From contig DATBEZ010000090.1 in NCBI GenBank assembly GCA_036558745.1, positions 1 to 64,000 on the forward strand: a stretch of 64,000 nucleotides of DNA. Direction: 5' to 3'. Shown here one piece after another: positions 60,573 through 64,000 of the stretch. A program made the position numbers and the translations under genes. This DNA is from JAMXLJ01 sp036558745 (GTDB taxonomy: Bacteria > Actinomycetota > Acidimicrobiia > IMCC26256 > JAMXLJ01). Below the pieces are notes generated by a model. That model was given only the letters and a program-made list of their open reading frames with translations, was not told the DNA's origin and did no database searches. Numbering within the stretch: position 1 is the stretch's first letter; every line of letters starts with the position of its first letter.

Positions 60573-61313
60573 TCAGCCGCCGGCGACGAGCGTCGAGTAC
60601 GGCGGTGCCGCCTCGACGTGCGTGTCGAGCCGGGTGATCACCGCGGTCTCGACCGGCACGTCCTCGGCCTTCTTCGTCGCGTAGGTGTCGCGGTACTCGT
60701 AGCCCGAGAGCTGCTGGATCTCGAACATCACCTCGTCGGTGATGGCACGGAGCGCGAGCCGGTCGTCGTCGCGGCTGGCGTAGCGCGACGGCTGGATGGG
60801 CTCGCCGAAGCGGATCGAGATGGGCAGGAACAGGCGGGGCATCTTCGCGTCGGTGGCCTGCACCTCGTCGGTGCCGACGAGCCCGACAGGGACGATCGGC
60901 GCCCCGGTGCGCAGCGCGAGACGCGCGACCCCGGTGTGGCCCTTGTGGAGATAGCCGTCGCGGGTGCGGGTGCCCTCGGGGTAGATGCCGAAGACCTGGC
61001 CCGCCTGCAGCACCTCGGTCGCCGACGCCAGCGCCCCTTCGCTCGCGCTGCCGCCCTCACGACGGATCGGGATCTGGCCCGCGGAGCGGAAGAACCAGGC
61101 TGTCTTCGGCGAGTCGAAGTACTCGGCCTTGGCCACGAACGTGACCCGCCGCGGGATCACGAGCGGCAGGAACAGGGAGTCCATGAACGACCGGTGGTTG
61201 GCGGCCAGGATCACCGGGCCGCGTCGCGGCACCCGCTCCCGCCCCTCGATGCGGACGCGGTATCCCCCGCGCAACAGCGGCGTGAGCACCGCCTTCAGCA
61301 TCCAATAGACCAC
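60573..61313 (-). CDS. plsC: PlsC-type 1-acyl-glycerol-3-phosphate acyltransferase
   Basis: The 246-residue protein has the HX4D motif NHRSFMDSLFLPLV, the substrate motif IYPEGTRTRDGYLHKGHTGV split at YPEGTR, and the later PIVPVGLVGTDE. Such enzymes acylate lysophosphatidate or related lipids at the inner membrane. The GTG at 61313 begins at VVYWMLKAVL with a GGGGGA site close by; upstream frame is shadow sequence. It is convergent with the secreted protein gene. Confidence 0.9.
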   Translation of the reverse strand: MVYWMLKAVLTPLLRGGYRVRIEGRERVPRRGPVILAANHRSFMDSLFLPLVIPRRVTFVAKAEYFDSPKTAWFFRSAGQIPIRREGGSASEGALASATEVLQAGQVFGIYPEGTRTRDGYLHKGHTGVARLALRTGAPIVPVGLVGTDEVQATDAKMPRLFLPISIRFGEPIQPSRYASRDDDRLALRAITDEVMFEIQQLSGYEYRDTYATKKAEDVPVETAVITRLDTHVEAAPPYSTLVAGG

Positions 61314-61387
61314 GGATCCCCCCGGCTGTTCGCGACCACCAGCGTAGATACCCGCCGAGGGGTGGGGAAACGGGCGGCGCGAAGCGG

Positions 61388-61923
61388 TCAGCCGGACGGT
61401 GCGAGGACGTGCAGGCCCATGCCGTTCGTGACGACGATCCGGCCGTCGCCCGCGACGACCTGCGGGTCGAAGCCAGGCACCGTCTGCGAGGTGCCGGCTG
61501 CCGCACCGGTCGAAAGGCTGAACGCCTGCAGCGTGTTGTTCGTGACCACGATGATCACCCCGCCTGCCACGGCCCGGTCCCACCCGCCGCCCACGGAGAC
61601 GGACCACCGCTCGGCGCCGGGCGCGAGGTCGCGGGCACGCAGCGTCACGTCGCGGGGCGGGTTGTCGTCGCCGGGCGAGAACTCTGACGTGGAGACGAGC
61701 CCGCCGGCGATCAGGGGCTGGTCCCTGCTGGCGTCCGGGTCGCACTCGCACGCGGTGCTCCACGACGTCACCAGGTGCGCGACCGACGCCGGTGTGAGCG
61801 TCGGCTCCGACGGGTTGGCGTTGGTGCGCCCCGGCCCGAAGCCGAACTGCGCCAGTCGCACCCCGCCGGCGCGACCACCGCCAACACCACGACACCGATG
61901 AGCCCCGCCCGTGCCCGTGTCAT
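61388..61923 (-). pseudogene. PQQ-like propeller lipoprotein, frameshifted and short
   Basis: A signal peptide in one frame (MTRARAGLIGVVVLAVVAPAGCDW, ATG at 61923; shown to its Cys here as VVAPAGC) is followed, one frame over, by LAQFGFGPGRTNANPSEPTL and propeller strands to a stop at 61388. One base seems lost near 61855-61860. Even after repair the protein would be about 175 residues, far below the usual 400 or more. FGFGPGRTNANP is the same family start as expected for the decayed gene at 51.8-52.2 kb. Confidence 0.55.
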
Positions 61924-61969
61924 GCCAGAAGCGTGTTGGGGATGGAGGGAGTCGTCAACCGGGCCCAAC

Positions 61970-61981
61970 AGAACGTGTTCT
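61970..61981. promoter_or_regulatory. Second inverted repeat upstream of the TetR gene
   Basis: AGAAC-GT-GTTCT is a 12-bp interrupted palindrome 10 bp upstream of the main operator. Its AACNNGTT core resembles sites of lipid- or steroid-responsive TetR regulators but the flanks do not match the KstR consensus. Confidence 0.3.
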
Positions 61982-61990
61982 CCAACTCGA

Positions 61991-62020
61991 TTGACCGAAT
62001 GGTCAAGTCGCTCGTACCGT
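61991..62020 (+). promoter_or_regulatory. TetR-gene promoter with perfect operator
   Basis: TTGACCGAATGGTCAA (61991-62006) is TTGACC and its complement around a 4-bp centre. The same TTGACC serves as a -35, and TACCGT (62015-62020) 18 bp further is a -10. A bound TetR dimer would cover the -35, so autorepression is likely. The proposed transcript starts a few bases before the ATG at 62031. Confidence 0.65.
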
Positions 62021-62030
62021 GACGGGCTCG

Positions 62031-62615
62031 ATGCGACGGAAGCTCACCCAACGAGGACGGGACCGGCGGACCCAGCTGATGGATCGCGCCGCGACGCTGT
62101 TCGCGGAGCGCGGGTACCACCCGACGTCGGTGGCCGACATCGTGTCGAGCCTGGGCGTCGGCAAGGGCGTCTTCTACTGGTACTTCTCCAGCAAGGAGGA
62201 GCTGCTGGTGGAGATCCTCAAGGCGTCGCACCAGGGTCTGCGTCGCCGCCAGCAGGCCGCGATCGGCGACGAGCCCGACCCGCTGCTGCGCATCGAGCTC
62301 GGCATCCGGGCGTCGATGGAGTGGTTCCGCGAGCACCGGCAGTTCTTCACCCTGTTCCAGTTCGCCGCGACCGAGGAGCGCTTCGCCCCGGTGCTGCGCA
62401 ACAACGAAGAGGTCGCGATCGCCGACACCGTGCGTCACATCAAGGACGCCATCGTCGACGGGCGTATCGCCGACCAGGATCCCGAGATGCTGGCCCAGGG
62501 CGTCGTCGGCGTGGTCGAGCAGCTGACCCGGGCCTACTTCTTCGAGCGCGACGAGCCCGTCGACCGCGTGTCCGACGCCGCGGTCTCGTTCTGCCTGCGG
62601 GGCCTCACCGGCTGA
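62031..62615 (+). CDS. TetR-family transcriptional regulator
   Basis: The 194-residue protein has an N-terminal helix-turn-helix (AATLFAERGYHPTSVADIVS then LGVGKGVFYWYFSSKEELL) and a helical ligand domain with FTLFQFAATEERF, a pattern common in fatty-acid or acyl-CoA responsive members. ATG at 62031 is chosen from the promoter position; an in-frame GTG at 62019 falls inside the -10. Ligand is unknown. The gene is bounded by a strong hairpin. Confidence 0.9.
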   Translation: MRRKLTQRGRDRRTQLMDRAATLFAERGYHPTSVADIVSSLGVGKGVFYWYFSSKEELLVEILKASHQGLRRRQQAAIGDEPDPLLRIELGIRASMEWFREHRQFFTLFQFAATEERFAPVLRNNEEVAIADTVRHIKDAIVDGRIADQDPEMLAQGVVGVVEQLTRAYFFERDEPVDRVSDAAVSFCLRGLTG

Positions 62616-62624
62616 CCCCCGTCG

Positions 62625-62669
62625 AGATGCGGCAATGACCGTCGGATTCCGACGGTGAGGGCCGCATCT
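62625..62669. terminator. Nested-hairpin terminator between convergent genes
   Basis: An outer stem AGATGCGGC (62625-62633) / GCCGCATCT (62661-62669) encloses an inner stem CCGTCGG (62639-62645) / CCGACGG (62649-62655) with a 3-nt loop. It fills the 59-bp gap between the convergent TetR and aminotransferase genes. Only two further bases of T follow, so it is a GC-rich, mostly U-independent terminator. Confidence 0.7.
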
Positions 62670-62674
62670 TTGGG

Positions 62675-63850
62675 CTAGCCGAGCTTGATGAGGGCCTTGC
62701 GGATGCCGCGGATGGCCTGGGTGATGCGCTGCTCGTTCTCGACGAGCGCGAAGCGCACGAACCCCTCGCCGCCGGGACCGAAGCCGACGCCGGGCGAGAC
62801 GGCGACCTTGGCCTCGGGGACGAGCATCTTGGCGAACTCGAGGCTGCCCATCTCCTCGTAGGGGGCGGGGATCGGCGCCCACACGAACATCGTCCCCTGG
62901 GGCTTCGGGATCTCCCAGCCGATGCGCGCGAGCCCGTCGATGAGCGTGTCGCGCCGGCCCTTGTAGATGCGGTTCACCTCGAGCGGGTAGTCGGGCGCCT
63001 CGTTCATCGCGATGATCGACGCGATCTGGATGGGCTGGAACGTCCCGTAGTCGAGATAGCTCTTGAGCTTCGCGAGCGCGGCGACGACCTCGGGGTTGCC
63101 GAGCAGGAAGCCGACCCTCCACCCCGCCATCGAGAACGACTTCGTGAGCGTGTACAGCTCGACCGCGACGTCGATCGCGCCGGGCACCTGGAGGATCGAC
63201 GGCGGGTCGTAGCCGTCGAAGCCGAGATCGGCGTACGCGAAGTCGTGCACGAGGAGCACGTCGTGGTCGCGCGCGAAGTCGACCATGCGCGCCATCCACT
63301 CCAGGTCGACGCACGTCGTGGTCGGGTTGTGCGGGAACGACAGCACGATGACGCGCGGCCGCGGCCACGACTCCTCCCACGCGCGCAGCAGGTTGTCGAA
63401 GAAGTCGTGCTCGGGCCCGAGACGCACGTGGCGCACGTCCGCGCCCGCGAGGATCGGGCCCCAGATGTGGATCGGATACGACGGCGACGGCACGAACGCG
63501 ACGTCACCGGGCGCGAGCAACGTCCACATCAGGTGCGAGAACCCCTCCTTCGCACCGATCGTCGTGCACACCTCGGTCTCCGGGTCGAGCTGCACGTCGA
63601 ACTTGCGCCGGTACAGGTCGGTGATCGCGAGCCGCAGCTTGGGCAGGCCGCGCGTCGCCGAGTAGCGGTGGTTGCGCGGGTTGCGGGCGGCCTCCCCGAG
63701 CTTCTCGACCGCGATCGGCGGCGACGGGACGTCGGGGTTGCCGAAGCCCAGGTCGATCACATCCTCGCCGGCCCGGCGTGCCTCGAGCTTCAGCGCGTCG
63801 ATGATGCCGAAGACGTAGGGAGGCAGCGCGTTGATCCGGCGAAACTCCAT
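62675..63850 (-). CDS. AlaC-like class I aminotransferase
   Basis: The 391-residue PLP enzyme begins EFRRINALPPYVFGIIDALK and has FGNPDVPSPP, SATRGLPKLRLAI, SFPHNPTTTCVDLEWM, the PLP Lys in YTLTKSFSMAGWRVGF and near the end VRFALVENEQRI. This matches the AlaC glutamate-pyruvate aminotransferase group, also related to LL-DAP and methionine aminotransferases. The ATG at 63850 lies 8 nt after TACCCT (63864-63859) with no ribosome site, suggesting a leaderless mRNA. Confidence 0.88.
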   Translation of the reverse strand: MEFRRINALPPYVFGIIDALKLEARRAGEDVIDLGFGNPDVPSPPIAVEKLGEAARNPRNHRYSATRGLPKLRLAITDLYRRKFDVQLDPETEVCTTIGAKEGFSHLMWTLLAPGDVAFVPSPSYPIHIWGPILAGADVRHVRLGPEHDFFDNLLRAWEESWPRPRVIVLSFPHNPTTTCVDLEWMARMVDFARDHDVLLVHDFAYADLGFDGYDPPSILQVPGAIDVAVELYTLTKSFSMAGWRVGFLLGNPEVVAALAKLKSYLDYGTFQPIQIASIIAMNEAPDYPLEVNRIYKGRRDTLIDGLARIGWEIPKPQGTMFVWAPIPAPYEEMGSLEFAKMLVPEAKVAVSPGVGFGPGGEGFVRFALVENEQRITQAIRGIRKALIKLG

Positions 63851-63918
63851 GGCGGACCAGGGTAGCCCTGAGGCTCTGGGGCCCTGGTTGCACATCTCGG
63901 TGGGCGTACCATCGGTCC

Positions 63919-64000
63919 ATGTCACCGGGCCGCCCCGTCTTCCCCTGGGAGGAGTGGTTGCTCGACACCGCGGTCGCGGTGCTCTTCCTCGGGATCGGCG
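63919..64000 (+). CDS. N-terminus of a membrane protein, cut by the window end
   Basis: Only 27 residues are visible: SPGRPVFPWEEWLLD then TAVAVLFLGIG, the start of a first membrane segment. This recalls the N-terminus of actinobacterial sensor kinases but cannot be assigned. TACCAT (63907-63912) lies 6 nt before the ATG, a leaderless layout. Confidence 0.45.
   Translation, partial: MSPGRPVFPWEEWLLDTAVAVLFLGIG

Noticed and set aside
61963..61990. Full KstR-type operator
   Set aside because: The AACNNGTT core is present but the outer T and A of TNNAACNNGTTNNA do not match.

Overview
The window is very GC-rich bacterial chromosome with frequent GTG/TTG starts, 4-bp stop/start overlaps (ATGA, GTGA) and many starts that look leaderless. 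It carries a complete division and cell-wall (dcw) cluster without ftsA but with sepF, divIVA and yggT, a meso-diaminopimelate-type MurE (DNPR motif), a polyprenol-phosphate-mannose-synthase-like enzyme and a PPi-type phosphofructokinase. Together these point to Actinomycetota. A deep lineage such as Acidimicrobiia is my inference, not something the sequence proves.

Layout. 0.3-4.0 kb: a phosphodiesterase-like protein, an Rrf2 regulator and an OmpR-type two-component pair. 4.3-10.1 kb (minus strand): a SpoIIE phosphatase/kinase fusion with its STAS partner, a DUF167 protein, a DksA/TraR protein with a histone-H1-like tail, lspA and rluD. 10.2-13.3 kb: ileS on the plus strand, a type-2 IleRS with a swapped GxHH signature. 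13.4-33.4 kb (minus strand): the dcw cluster, read as mraZ-rsmH-ftsL-ftsI-murE-murF-mraY-murD-ftsW-murG-murC-murB-ftsQ-ftsZ-pgeF-yggS-sepF-yggT-divIVA. It makes lipid II, builds septal peptidoglycan and sets up the Z ring and polar scaffold. Upstream of mraZ is a promoter covered by four 10-bp-spaced GTGG boxes, a probable MraZ autoregulatory site. Two different tandem repeats (67 bp and 72 bp) sit inside the cluster at gene junctions.

33.7-44.3 kb: a FAD-dependent oxidoreductase of unknown substrate, divergent from a cyclase-AAA-TPR regulator; an HNH nuclease; a small conserved protein; then a moxR-DUF58-transglutaminase operon behind a 24-bp tandem array. 44.4-48.5 kb (minus strand): ppm-like glycosyltransferase, Nudix, dinB, Gfo/Idh oxidoreductase and DUF3040. 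48.6-57.6 kb: acetyltransferases, a DUF664 protein, a decayed patch (frameshifted DUF222-HNH gene and a broken PQQ-propeller gene), then PIG-L and endonuclease IV genes back to back over a 17-bp divergent promoter, then SDR, threonine aldolase, TesB and PPi-PFK. 57.8-64 kb: a small PH-like protein, glycerol kinase, a methyltransferase remnant, a secreted/anchored protein, a PlsC acyltransferase, a second broken PQQ-like lipoprotein, a TetR regulator with a clear operator, an AlaC-like aminotransferase, and the start of a membrane protein cut by the window edge.

No tRNA, rRNA, CRISPR array, intact insertion sequence or prophage was recognised. The most notable points are the altered IleRS signature, the overlapping antiparallel -10 elements between the PIG-L and endonuclease IV genes, the recurrent TANNNT-N6-9-start leaderless arrangement, the MraZ box array, and the tandem repeats inside the dcw cluster. 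All functional calls come from reading the sequence; no database search was run.
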